64,000 nt of DNA, taken from assembly GCA_963841635.1 (NCBI GenBank), contig CAWJDO010000002.1, forward strand, positions 1,798,001 through 1,862,000. Direction: 5' to 3'. Below are positions 40,131 to 48,435 of this stretch, one piece after another; within the stretch, counting starts at the first letter, position 1; each line of letters begins with the position of its first letter. The DNA comes from DASWZN01 sp963841635. GTDB taxonomy: Bacteria > Acidobacteriota > Terriglobia > Bryobacterales > Bryobacteraceae. Under the pieces are notes generated by a model. The model did not search any database. It had not been told where the DNA came from and saw nothing but the letters and a program-made list of their open reading frames with translations. Position numbers and translations under genes: made by a program.

Positions 40131-42161
40131 CTATTTCAGGCCGGCGCGCTCCAGCAGCGCCTCCGGATCCGGATCCCGTCCCATGAAGTCTCGGTAGAGC
40201 AGCGACGGCTCTTCGCTGTCGCCCCGCGCCAGAATCTTCTCCCGGAACTCGCGGCCCGCTTCGCCGCTTAGAATGCCCAGGGACCGGAAGCGGGTGAAAG
40301 CGTCGGCGTCGAGTACCTCCGCCCACTTATACGAGTAATAACCCGCTCCGTAACCGACCGGGTTCGCGAACAGGTGAGTGAAGCTGGCCACGGTGGCGTG
40401 CTCCGGCGGCAGCGGCGCCGGCGAGAACGGGGCCAGCAGCCGGCGGCTGTACTCCACCACGTCGCCGTCGGTGGCGGGCGTGTAGCCCGTATGCAGCCGC
40501 AGGTCGAGGAAGGCGAAGCCGAGCTGGCGCATCTGGGCGTTGGCGCTGCGGAAGGTGCGCGCGCGTTTCATCTTCGCGAACAGGTCCTCGGGGATCGGAG
40601 CGCCGGTCTCGTAGTGGCTGGCAAACAAGTCCAGGGCTTCGCGCTCCCAGCACCAGTTCTCCATGACTTGTGACGGCAATTCGACAAAATCCCAAGCCAC
40701 GTTGGTGCCGGCCAGGGAGCGTATCTCGACGCGACTCAGGCAGTGGTGCAACAAATGGCCGAACTCGTGGAAGATGGTTTCGACTTCACGGTGCGTTAGC
40801 AAGGCGGGCCTTCCACCGGAGGGCGGCGTGAGGTTTCCGCAGATGGTTCCCACATGCGGGCGGGAACCTTCAGGCGACGGACCTCCGGTCAGAAAGGCGT
40901 CCATCCAGGCGCCGCCGCGCTTGTTCTCGCGCGGGAACCAGTCGGCATAGAAGGAACCTAGAAGAGCGCCGTCGCTGTCACGGATGCCATAAACCCGCGC
41001 TTCCGGGTCCCAGACGGGGAGGCCCGGCTCCTCGGTCACGCCAATGCCGTAGAGCCGGTGCACGATCTCGAACAGTCCGGCGGTCACCCGCTCCAGGGGA
41101 AAATAGGGCCGCAGCTCTTCCTCGTCGAAATCGTACAGCGCGGCGCGCTGCTTCTCTGCATAATAGGCGACGTCCCAAGGGTCCAGAAGCGGCGCCGCCG
41201 GGCCCTCGAGGCTGCGGCGGAACTGGAACAGATCTTCGTTCTCGCGGCGGAAGTGGGCCTCGGTTTTCTCGCGGAGGCCGTCCAGGAAGGCCAGTGCGCG
41301 GTCTCCCGTCTTCGCCATGCGGTCCGCCAGAACGAGGTCCGCGAAATTGGCGTAGCCGAGCAGGCGAGCCTTCTCCGCGCGCAGTTCGAGGATGCGAGAC
41401 ACCAGCGGGCGGTTGTCGAAGCCGCCCGCCACCGATCGCGTGACAAACGCCCGATAGGCCCGCTCGCGGACCGTGGCGTCGTTGAGGTACATCATGAGCG
41501 GCGTGAAGCTGGGAGCCTGCAGCGTGAAGCGCCACCCGGCCATGCCTTTGCGTTCGGCGCTCTCGCCCGCCGCCCGGATCGCGCTCTCCGGCAATCCCGC
41601 CAGGCCTTGCTCGTCGGCGATCACCAGCTCGAACGCGTTGGTGGAATCGAGCACGTTCTCGGAGAACTTGGTGGTGAGGGTGCTCAATTCGACATCGATG
41701 GCCGCCAGCCGCGCTTTGCCCGCGGGGTCCAGATCGGCGCCGTGCCGCCGGAAATCGTCCACCGTCTTGCTGACGAAACGCCGCCGGGTTCCCTCCAGGC
41801 GGCTGGCTTCCCCAGTGCCGGCGTAGCGCTTGAGCACCTGCCACAAGCCCTCGTTGAGCGGGATGGAGGAATGCAGCTTACTGACTTCGGGCTCCACGGC
41901 GTTGACAGCCGCGCGCAGATCGGGGTGGGTCGCGACGGACTCCAGGTGCTTCACCACCGTCATGGCCCGGTCCAGCGGTTCGGTCAACTTGTCGAGGGGC
42001 CGCATCGTGTTCTCGAAGTCCGGCGGGACGGGAAGCGCGGCGAGCGCCTCGATGCGCCGGCGGGTGGCGTCGAGCAGCGCGCCGATCGCGGGCTGGACAT
42101 GTTCGGCCTGGATCCGGTCGAACGGAATCGGGAAATCGAGGTGGAACAGCGGGTTGTCCAT
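40131..42161 (-). CDS. M3-family metallopeptidase (oligopeptidase A-like)
   Basis: The 676-residue cytoplasmic peptidase has the zinc motif HEFGH in ETIFHEFGHLLHHCLS (near residues 462-466), the downstream Glu of the thimet family (WDFVELPSQVMENW), and the hinge and N-terminal helical regions (LDKLTEPLDRAMTVVKHLESVA). Members degrade short peptides, for example signal-peptide remnants. Start ATG 42161 (MDNPLFHLDFPIPFDRIQAEHV) matches family N-termini, although the GGAAGGAG upstream is unusually close. The gene is followed by the Flp pilin. Confidence 0.94.
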   Translation of the reverse strand: MDNPLFHLDFPIPFDRIQAEHVQPAIGALLDATRRRIEALAALPVPPDFENTMRPLDKLTEPLDRAMTVVKHLESVATHPDLRAAVNAVEPEVSKLHSSIPLNEGLWQVLKRYAGTGEASRLEGTRRRFVSKTVDDFRRHGADLDPAGKARLAAIDVELSTLTTKFSENVLDSTNAFELVIADEQGLAGLPESAIRAAGESAERKGMAGWRFTLQAPSFTPLMMYLNDATVRERAYRAFVTRSVAGGFDNRPLVSRILELRAEKARLLGYANFADLVLADRMAKTGDRALAFLDGLREKTEAHFRRENEDLFQFRRSLEGPAAPLLDPWDVAYYAEKQRAALYDFDEEELRPYFPLERVTAGLFEIVHRLYGIGVTEEPGLPVWDPEARVYGIRDSDGALLGSFYADWFPRENKRGGAWMDAFLTGGPSPEGSRPHVGTICGNLTPPSGGRPALLTHREVETIFHEFGHLLHHCLSRVEIRSLAGTNVAWDFVELPSQVMENWCWEREALDLFASHYETGAPIPEDLFAKMKRARTFRSANAQMRQLGFAFLDLRLHTGYTPATDGDVVEYSRRLLAPFSPAPLPPEHATVASFTHLFANPVGYGAGYYSYKWAEVLDADAFTRFRSLGILSGEAGREFREKILARGDSEEPSLLYRDFMGRDPDPEALLERAGLK

Positions 42162-42305
42162 GCTCCTTCCAGGGTAGCAACCGCCGCCCCTTGGAAGCTG
42201 TTCAAGAAGCCAGACAAGATTCGCCGCGAGTGCATCGAAGAAACACGAATCCAGCGTCCGGAGGCTGGGGGCAAAGGCTGGGCTACAATGAAAACGGAGG
42301 GGTCC

Positions 42306-43292
42306 ATGGATGCTCGAACCGGCTTGGCATGTGGTGTACTCGCACTGATTCTCGCACCAACCGGCCGCGCGGCCGATGTTGCGGGATCCGAAGATCCGGC
42401 TGGCATGAAGCGCTACACGGGAAGCGAGATCATCGGCTACCACGCTCCGCAGTTCGACGAGTTCTTGCTGCCCCTCGGCCCGCCTACCACGTACTCCCCG
42501 CTTGTTTACACCAAGAGCCTGAAGATTGAGGGATTGGTCAGCAGCTATGCCTACCTGGCCCCCGCGGGCCGCTCGACCGCCGAATTGTTTCGCAACTACC
42601 AACTCGAGTTTCAACGCCTGGGGCTGGTGACGCTCTATCAAAAGGGAGCCGGCGAGAGGGGCTGGTTCGGGCCTGCGCTGAATCAGTTCGCGGACCAGGA
42701 TGACCTTGGCCAGATCCTCGCCTACAACGAGAGCCAGGAGCGCGTTCTGATCGCGAAATCGAAGGGCGCGAAGCCCACCTACTATTACATTTTCGTGACC
42801 AGCTATCGGGACGGAATAATCCCCCTGCGCCTCCAACACTCCGTGGCCAAGGAGAGCGCCCTGGCGGAGCTTGTCATCATCGCGCCACAGGCGATGGAAG
42901 AGAACATGACCCTGCTCAATGCGGCGGACATGTCGAAGGCCCTCGCGGATGAGGGCAAAGTCGTTTTGTACGGAATCAATTTCGATACCGACAAAGATAC
43001 GCTTCGTCCCGATTCGGAACCCACGCTCAAGGAGATCGGGAAGCTGATGGCGGACAATCCGCAGCTACACATCCACGTGGTGGGCCACACGGACAATCAG
43101 GGCAAGCCCGACTACAATCTGGACCTCAGCCGGCGCCGTGCAGCGACGGTGGCACGTGAGCTGACCTCCCGATATGGGATCGCGGCGAACCGCATGGACT
43201 CCTTCGGATGCGGTCAATATGCACCGGCGGCCTTGAACGACTCCGAAGAGGGGCGGGCTAAGAACCGTCGCGTAGAACTGGTCAAGTGGTAA
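42306..43292 (+). CDS. OmpA-family outer-membrane/periplasmic protein
   Basis: The 328-residue product has a signal peptide (MDARTGLACGVLALILAPTGRAA), a DUF4892-like middle domain (MKRYTGSEIIGYHAPQFDEFLLPLG ... YYYIFVTSYRDG) and a C-terminal OmpA peptidoglycan-binding domain (VVLYGINFDTDKDTLRPDSEPTLKEIGKLM, HVVGHTDNQGKPDYNLDLSRRRAATVARELTSRYGI). It probably tethers the outer membrane to the cell wall. ATG 42306 follows GGAGGGG; ATG 42288 in frame is less well placed. It is divergent from the peptidase gene. Confidence 0.9.
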   Translation: MDARTGLACGVLALILAPTGRAADVAGSEDPAGMKRYTGSEIIGYHAPQFDEFLLPLGPPTTYSPLVYTKSLKIEGLVSSYAYLAPAGRSTAELFRNYQLEFQRLGLVTLYQKGAGERGWFGPALNQFADQDDLGQILAYNESQERVLIAKSKGAKPTYYYIFVTSYRDGIIPLRLQHSVAKESALAELVIIAPQAMEENMTLLNAADMSKALADEGKVVLYGINFDTDKDTLRPDSEPTLKEIGKLMADNPQLHIHVVGHTDNQGKPDYNLDLSRRRAATVARELTSRYGIAANRMDSFGCGQYAPAALNDSEEGRAKNRRVELVKW

Positions 43293-43304
43293 CCCGGGCC
43301 GCTC

Positions 43305-44081
43305 TCAGGCGGCGGGCCCTGTGCGCTGGAGCCAGGCGTCCGGGAAATAGGTCAGCTCGCCGCTGTCCGCTTCGGTGGCGAACAGTGGCGCGGGGGGCTG
43401 CAGGACGAATTCCGGGTGCGCGGCGGCGAATTCGCGGGCCGCGGTGGCTGGGTTGTCTTCGGTCCAGGACGCCTCGCCATGCGGCGTTCCAGCCAGGACA
43501 CGCATGACGCCGTCGGCCGCCACGATGTAGGATCCCTCGGTGACCAGCGGCGAATAGAGCGCGAGTTCGGCGGCGACGTGCGCTTTGCGATGGTCGCTGT
43601 CCAGGAAGACCATCACCGTGCCGGTGCCGGAAGCCTCCCGAGCCACGCGCTCGAAAACCTGTGGCGAGCACGAGTCGCCCTCCACCAGCGTTATGCGGCG
43701 GCCGAGCGGATGCGCGGCCAGGGACTCCCGCAGGCCGGGCCGCACCTCCAGCTCAACCGATACCACGCGGCCTTTGCCGTTCAGCTCGCACAGGCTGGCG
43801 AAAAGGATGCTGCTCCCGCCCTCGAAGACGCCGGTTTCCACGATCACGTCGGGCTTCAAGCGGCAGACCACCTCCTGAAGCCGCATGACGTCTTCGGGCA
43901 GTTGCTGCAGTTGAAATCCCAGCCACGAGAAGCCCCGCCAGTGCCCCAGGTTCCAGCCCACCTTGAGCCACTCGCGAGAGAGGATCGCGAAGCCCTCGCG
44001 GCTGTAAAGCGGGCACACCGATTCGCCGCCAGGCGCGCTGACGCGGATCGACCCGTCTTCGGTGTCAATGACGATTCTCAC
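43305..44081 (-). CDS. CmcI-like SAM-dependent hydroxylase/methyltransferase
   Basis: The 258-residue protein matches the cephalosporin-hydroxylase/rhamnosyl-O-methyltransferase family: VIVETGVFEGGSSILFASLCELNGKGRVVSVELEVRPG (SAM-binding loop near 80-115), HPLGRRITLVEGDSCSPQVFERV, VMVFLDSDHRKAHVAAELALYSPLVTEGSYIVAADGVM. Such enzymes often methylate sugars of surface glycans or antibiotics; the substrate is unknown. It converges on the OmpA-like gene with a 12-bp gap. Confidence 0.87.
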   Translation of the reverse strand: MRIVIDTEDGSIRVSAPGGESVCPLYSREGFAILSREWLKVGWNLGHWRGFSWLGFQLQQLPEDVMRLQEVVCRLKPDVIVETGVFEGGSSILFASLCELNGKGRVVSVELEVRPGLRESLAAHPLGRRITLVEGDSCSPQVFERVAREASGTGTVMVFLDSDHRKAHVAAELALYSPLVTEGSYIVAADGVMRVLAGTPHGEASWTEDNPATAAREFAAAHPEFVLQPPAPLFATEADSGELTYFPDAWLQRTGPAA

Positions 44082-44171
44082 TGGGGTTACCCTGATCGAG
44101 TATAGCGGGGAGTGACCCGCTCCGATCCGGCCAGCGCGCTTCGATCTGGCGCCGGCCGGACCAGCGGGAGG

Positions 44172-44369
44172 TTATTCGACGATCCTGGCTTGCTTCTTCC
44201 GATTCCGCTTGCGGGCCAGGGCTGCTTTGACGCGCCTCTTCTCGCCAGGCTTGAGGTAATAGGAGTGACGCTTGATCTCCTTGATGATGTCCTCTTGCTG
44301 GACCTTGCGCTTGAAGCGGCGCAACGCGCTCTCGACGGTCTCGCCGTCTTGAACGGTAACTTCAGCCAA
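44172..44369 (-). CDS. rpsU: 30S ribosomal protein S21
   Basis: The 65-residue basic protein (MAEVTVQDGETVESALRRFKRKVQQEDIIKEIKRHSYYLKPGEKRRVKAALARKRNRKK) is a full-length S21, needed for 30S assembly and initiation on the ribosome. GGAGGTGATTC lies before ATG 44369, a very strong ribosome site. It is followed on its strand by the CmcI-like gene after 90 bp. Confidence 0.96.
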   Translation of the reverse strand: MAEVTVQDGETVESALRRFKRKVQQEDIIKEIKRHSYYLKPGEKRRVKAALARKRNRKKQARIVE

Positions 44370-44492
44370 TGTCGAATCACCTCCTCACTGGTGGGGGTTG
44401 CCTTCCGGGCTTCCGGGGCAGGCCATGCTTCATAATACAACGAAGCCTCGTCTCTCGCAGGTGCGTCGAGAGCGAAGCGGGAGGGCGGCTTC

Positions 44493-44684
44493 AGCCCAAT
44501 GCCACTCGTTTTTCCAAGACCGGCCAGAAACCGTGGGGCAGGACTCCAGTCCTGCAGCGGGTCTCCAGACCCGCCTCCGTCCAACTTCCTGAAACGAAGG
44601 AAGCCGGACGTGGACGTCCGGCGCAGATCTGGAGAGCCGCCCACTCAGGCTGTCCGCGTCCGGGAAAACGAGTGGCATTGGGCT
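44493..44684. repeat. Family B copy 2 enclosed by 20-bp inverted repeats
   Basis: AGCCCAATGCCACTCGTTTT (44493-44512) and its exact reverse complement (44665-44684) bracket a family-B multi-hairpin element (44516-44656) lying opposite in orientation to copy 1 and nearly identical to it. The 573-bp gene-free gap 44370-44942 also contains further GCTTCAGCC / GGCTGAAGC hairpin sequence at 44685-44772; nothing coding is supported. Confidence 0.75.
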
Positions 44685-44942
44685 TCAGCCCGCCCGGGGC
44701 TTGAGCTCCGCTCCGCGAGGCGGCGGAACTGAGGTTCCGCGCGGGCTGAAGCCTAGGCTGAAGCCCGCCCCGGCACGTCTCCACTTCCATGTCGCGTACC
44801 CGCGGTAGGGCCTGAAATCTTACGTCAAATGCCTCCCCGAGGCCAACGATGTTTGCGGTGCGACAAATTGCCTTGGCGCATCCCTTTGTAAGATGGGGGC
44901 AGTTAGCGCTGGGAGGCGTGCCCCATCAAAGACTCCCCTCAG

Positions 44943-45335
44943 GTGTGCCCGCCCGACCCCGACCAGTTCACGATCCTGATCGTCGATGACGAGCCAGACG
45001 TCCTGATCCTGCTGGGGAGAGCGCTCATGGCGGAAGGCGCCCGTGTCCTCTCGGCGCACGACGGCAGAGACGCCCTGGAAATCTCTCGCGAGTACCCCGG
45101 CGTCATTGACGCTGTAGTCACCGACCTCAGCATGCCCAGGATCGATGGCCTCGAGCTGAGCAAGCTGCTCTCAGCCGAGCGTCCCGGGATCAAAGTGCTG
45201 TTGATGTCGGGGTACGTCTTCTCCGTGCCGCATGGCGCTCCCTTCCTCAAAAAGCCGCTTGACCTCATCGCTGTGCACCAGCACGTCCGGGACCTCTTCG
45301 TTTCGATGAGGCGTACACACCGGGCCGGGTCTTGA
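44943..45335 (+). CDS. Stand-alone response regulator receiver protein
   Basis: The 130-residue product is a single receiver domain: FTILIVDDEPDVLILLGRAL with the acidic pair at residues 15-16, the phospho-acceptor Asp61 in VVTDLSMPRIDGLELS, VLLMSGY with the conserved Ser, and FLKKPLDL with the signature Lys. There is no output domain, so it is a CheY/Spo0F-like relay. It starts with GTG 44943 without a clear ribosome site; no ATG is available in frame nearby. No partner kinase is adjacent. Confidence 0.9.
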   Translation: MCPPDPDQFTILIVDDEPDVLILLGRALMAEGARVLSAHDGRDALEISREYPGVIDAVVTDLSMPRIDGLELSKLLSAERPGIKVLLMSGYVFSVPHGAPFLKKPLDLIAVHQHVRDLFVSMRRTHRAGS

Positions 45336-45341
45336 CCGCCA

Positions 45342-45370
45342 GCAGCGAACCCCGCGGTAAGCAAGCGGAT
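45342..45370 (+). repeat. REP-like unit, family A copy 7 (degenerate)
   Basis: GCAGCGAACCCCGCGG followed by TAAGCAAGCGGAT, 6 bp after the response-regulator stop. It begins the 405-bp gap 45336-45740, whose remainder is GC-rich spacer (45371-45452) and the 18-bp tandem array. Confidence 0.5.
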
Positions 45371-45452
45371 CCGACCCGTGTGCTTTAGCGGCAGTCCGCG
45401 TCGCGCCCCCCGAGCGCCCGGGCCCCGCGCGCCCCCGCGGCAACGCGCATCA

Positions 45453-45720
45453 TTGATGCACTCCCAAACCTTGATGCACTCCCAAACCTTGATGCACTCC
45501 CAAACCTTGATGCACTCCCAAACCTTGATGCACTCCCAAACCTTGATGCACTCCCAAACCTTGATGCACTCCCAAACCTTGATGCACTCCCAAACCTTGA
45601 TGCACTCCCAAACCTTGATGCACTCCCAAACCTTGATGCACTCCCAAACCTTGATGCACTCCCAAACCTTGATGCACTCCCAAACCTTGATGCACTCCCA
45701 AACATTGATACACTCCTAAG
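45453..45720. repeat. 18-bp tandem repeat array (15 units) before glgC
   Basis: The unit TTGATGCACTCCCAAACC is repeated 14 times without visible change except the last base of unit 14 (C to A). A shortened 15th unit (TTGATACACTCCTAAG) ends at 45720, 20 bp before the glgC start. The period is a multiple of 3, so every frame stays open; one frame would encode Leu-Met-His-Ser-Gln-Thr repeats ending in a stop at 45717-45719. There are no spacers, so it is not a CRISPR. Confidence 0.95.
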
Positions 45721-45740
45721 GAAGAGTCTTTCGTCTTCCG

Positions 45741-47000
45741 ATGGAAAACATCCTGGCCATCCTGCTCGCCGGGGGCGCGGGCGAACGCTTGTCCCCGCTG
45801 ACGCTGAACACCGCCAAGCCGGCGGTTCCGTTCGGCGGCATCTACCGGCTCATCGATTTCACTCTTTCCAACTGCATCAGTTCCGGCATCCGGCGCATTC
45901 TCGTGCTGACGCAGTATAAAGCCCTGGAATTGACGCGGCACATACGCGATGGATGGATGATCCTCTCGCCCGAACTGGGCGAATACATCGAAATCATCCC
46001 GCCCATGAAGCGGGTTCACGAAGACTGGTACCTGGGCACGGCGGACGCGGTTTTCCAGAACATCCAGACCCTGATGGCGGAAGGCCCCGAGCATTGCCTG
46101 ATCCTCGCGGCCGACCACATCTACAAGATGAACTACCACGAGATGATCGCCTGGCACGAGCACTACAAGGCGGACATCACGCTGGGCACCATTCAGGTCC
46201 CGCCCGAGGATGCCACCCGCCTCGGCGTCGTGGACATCGGGGACAATTACGAGATCCGGGGCTTCGAAGAGAAGCCGCAACACGGCAACCCGGTCCGGTC
46301 GGTTTTCAACCCCGCCATGGTCAGCGCCTCGATGGGCGTGTACGTCTTCAACACGGAAGTGATGATGCGCGCGCTCATGGAAGACGCCGAAGACCCGAAT
46401 TCCTCGCATGACTTCGGGCGCGACGTCATTCCGCGCTGCATCGCGAAGAAGCGTGTGGTGGCTTACGACTTCATCGATCTCAACGACAAGACGGTGAAAT
46501 ACTGGCGTGACGTGGGAACCATCGACGCCTATTACGAGGCCAACATGGACCTGATTTCGGTTGTGCCGGATTTCAACCTGTACGACAAGCGCTGGCCGAT
46601 CCGGACCAGCATGCCCCAGACGCCACCGGCGAAGTTCGTTTTTGCGCAGGAGGGGCGGCGCATGGGAGTGGCGATCGATTCGATCGTCTCGGGGGGCTGC
46701 ATCGTCTCGGGCGGCCGTGTGGTGCGGAGCATTTTGTCTCCGGGCGTGCGAATCAACAGCTACTGCGAGGTGGAGAGCTCGATCCTGATGCACAACGCCG
46801 AGGTGGGCCGTTACAGCCGCATCCGGCGCGCCATCATCGGGCCCGACGTCAAGATTCCGGAATCGAGCGTGATCGGATACGACCTTCAGGCCGATCGCGC
46901 CAAAGGCCACACGGTCACCGACTCCGGCATCGTAGTGGTCTGCCAGGAGCAGCAAATCTATACGGGCCTCGAGCCCTACACGATCAAGCAGACGGGCTGA
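45741..47000 (+). CDS. glgC: Glucose-1-phosphate adenylyltransferase
   Basis: GlgC makes ADP-glucose from glucose-1-phosphate and ATP, the committed step of glycogen synthesis. The 419-residue enzyme has the pyrophosphorylase motif LLAGGAGERLSPLT (residues 7-20), AKPAVPFGGIYRLIDFTLSNCISSGIRRI, the catalytic loop AADHIYKMNYHEM, the G1P site FEEKP and a left-handed beta-helix C-terminus. The start ATG 45741 lies just behind the tandem repeat. No other glg genes are present in the window. Confidence 0.96.
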   Translation: MENILAILLAGGAGERLSPLTLNTAKPAVPFGGIYRLIDFTLSNCISSGIRRILVLTQYKALELTRHIRDGWMILSPELGEYIEIIPPMKRVHEDWYLGTADAVFQNIQTLMAEGPEHCLILAADHIYKMNYHEMIAWHEHYKADITLGTIQVPPEDATRLGVVDIGDNYEIRGFEEKPQHGNPVRSVFNPAMVSASMGVYVFNTEVMMRALMEDAEDPNSSHDFGRDVIPRCIAKKRVVAYDFIDLNDKTVKYWRDVGTIDAYYEANMDLISVVPDFNLYDKRWPIRTSMPQTPPAKFVFAQEGRRMGVAIDSIVSGGCIVSGGRVVRSILSPGVRINSYCEVESSILMHNAEVGRYSRIRRAIIGPDVKIPESSVIGYDLQADRAKGHTVTDSGIVVVCQEQQIYTGLEPYTIKQTG

Positions 47001-47043
47001 GGCCCAGGTTCTTTTTCGACTACTTTTCAGGAGCGAACTGTAA

Positions 47044-48339
47044 ATGATGACCGAAATCGTAAAAATATCCGGTAGAGAGATTCTCGACTCGCGCGGCAAT
47101 CCGACGGTCGAGGCGGACGTATGGCTGGGGTGCGGCGCCATGGGGCGGGCGGCGGTTCCTTCCGGAGCCTCCACCGGCGAACATGAAGCGGTGGAATTGC
47201 GCGACGGCGACAAGAAGCGCTTTCTCGGCAAGGGAACGCTGAAGGCCGTCAGCCACGTCAACGGGGAGATTGCGGCGGCGCTGAAGGGCAGGGAAGCCTC
47301 CGATCAGTCCGAGATCGACCAGGCCATGATCGACCTCGACGGCACCCCCAACAAGGGACGGCTCGGTGCCAACGCGATTCTGGCGGTCTCGATGGCCGCG
47401 GCGCGCGCTTCGGCGGCCTGCCGCAACATGCCGCTGTACCGCTATCTGGGTGGCGTCAGCGCGCATGTGCTGCCGGTGCCGGAGATGAACGTTCTCAACG
47501 GCGGCGCGCATGCCGATAGCTCGGTGGACGTGCAGGAATTCATGATCGCGCCCTATGGCGTGGCGCGCTTTTCCGACGCATTCCGCGCGGGCTCGGAAAT
47601 CTTCCACACCTTGAAGGGCGTGCTGAAGAAGGCCGGCTACTCGACCGCGGTCGGCGACGAGGGCGGTTTCGCGCCCAACCTGAAGTCGAACGAAGAGGCG
47701 CTGGTCCTGATCCTCGAGGCGATCACCAAGGCGGGTTACAAGCCCGGCGAGGAGGTCGGAATCTTCCTCGATCCGGCGGCGAGCGAATTCTACGACGCCG
47801 ATAAGAGCCGCTACGTCTTCAAGAAGTCCGACAACAGCGAGCGGACCAGCGAGCAGATGGTGGAGTTCTGGGCCAACTGGGTGCGCCAGTACCCCATCCG
47901 CTCCATCGAGGACGGCATGGCCGAGAACGATTGGCCCGGCTGGAAGCTGATGACCGAGACGCTGGGCAAGAAGATTCAGCTTGTGGGCGACGATATCTAC
48001 GTCACCAACACGTCGATCTTCAAGCGCGGCATCGAGCAGGGAATCGCCAATTCGATCCTCATCAAGTTGAACCAGATCGGCACCGTCACCGAGACCATGG
48101 CGGCCATGCGCATGGCCGCGGAAGCGAATTACACGGCGGTGGTCTCGCACCGCTCCGGCGAGACCGAGGACGCCTTCATCGCCGACCTGGTGGTGGCCAC
48201 CAACGCCGGACAGATCAAGACCGGCTCGGCCAGCCGGACTGACCGCATCGCGAAATACAACCAGTTGCTGCGCATCGAGGAAGAACTCGGCGCGGCGGCG
48301 GAGTTCGCGGGGAAGAAAGCCCTGCGCCAGCAGGGCTGA
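47044..48339 (+). CDS. eno: Enolase
   Basis: Enolase converts 2-phosphoglycerate to phosphoenolpyruvate. The 431-residue product shows the N-terminal signature GREILDSRGNPTVEADVWL and SGASTGEHEAVELRDGD, with GKGTLKAVSHVN. It also has VGDEGGFAPNLKSNEEAL with the general-acid region, SIEDGMAENDWPGW, LVGDDIYVTN, and IKLNQIGTVTETM, whose leading Lys is the catalytic base. SHRSGETEDAFIADL completes the signatures. CAGGAGCG is a plausible ribosome site; ATG 47047 is an alternative first codon. It is followed by gpmA with a multi-hairpin repeat between. Confidence 0.98.
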   Translation: MMTEIVKISGREILDSRGNPTVEADVWLGCGAMGRAAVPSGASTGEHEAVELRDGDKKRFLGKGTLKAVSHVNGEIAAALKGREASDQSEIDQAMIDLDGTPNKGRLGANAILAVSMAAARASAACRNMPLYRYLGGVSAHVLPVPEMNVLNGGAHADSSVDVQEFMIAPYGVARFSDAFRAGSEIFHTLKGVLKKAGYSTAVGDEGGFAPNLKSNEEALVLILEAITKAGYKPGEEVGIFLDPAASEFYDADKSRYVFKKSDNSERTSEQMVEFWANWVRQYPIRSIEDGMAENDWPGWKLMTETLGKKIQLVGDDIYVTNTSIFKRGIEQGIANSILIKLNQIGTVTETMAAMRMAAEANYTAVVSHRSGETEDAFIADLVVATNAGQIKTGSASRTDRIAKYNQLLRIEEELGAAAEFAGKKALRQQG

Positions 48340-48344
48340 TCCTT

Positions 48345-48404
48345 GTGGGGCGGACCCCCTGGTCCGCGCGGGTCCCCCTGGACCCGCCCCGGGGTCCGCC
48401 CCAC
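48345..48404. repeat. Cruciform repeat after eno, divergent family B copy 4
   Basis: GTGGGGCGGACCCC (48345-48358) pairs with GGGGTCCGCCCCAC (48391-48404); an inner hairpin GCGGGTCC/GGACCCGC lies at 48368-48387. The layout parallels the GTGGGGCAGGACT...AGTCCTGC, GCGGGTCT...AGACCCGC order of family B on the minus strand, with different but still paired bases. It may serve as the eno terminator. Confidence 0.65.
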
Positions 48405-48435
48405 AGTCTGACCCATCGATTTCTGGAGATTCAGT

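Noticed and set aside
45378..45719. A 113-codon gene encoding LMHSQT repeats
   Set aside because: The frame is open only because the repeat period is divisible by 3. The N-terminal part is Pro/Arg spacer with no ribosome site. A translated leader remains possible, but a gene is not supported.
45453..45720. CRISPR array
   Set aside because: The units are contiguous 18-mers without spacers and no cas genes are near; it is a simple tandem repeat.
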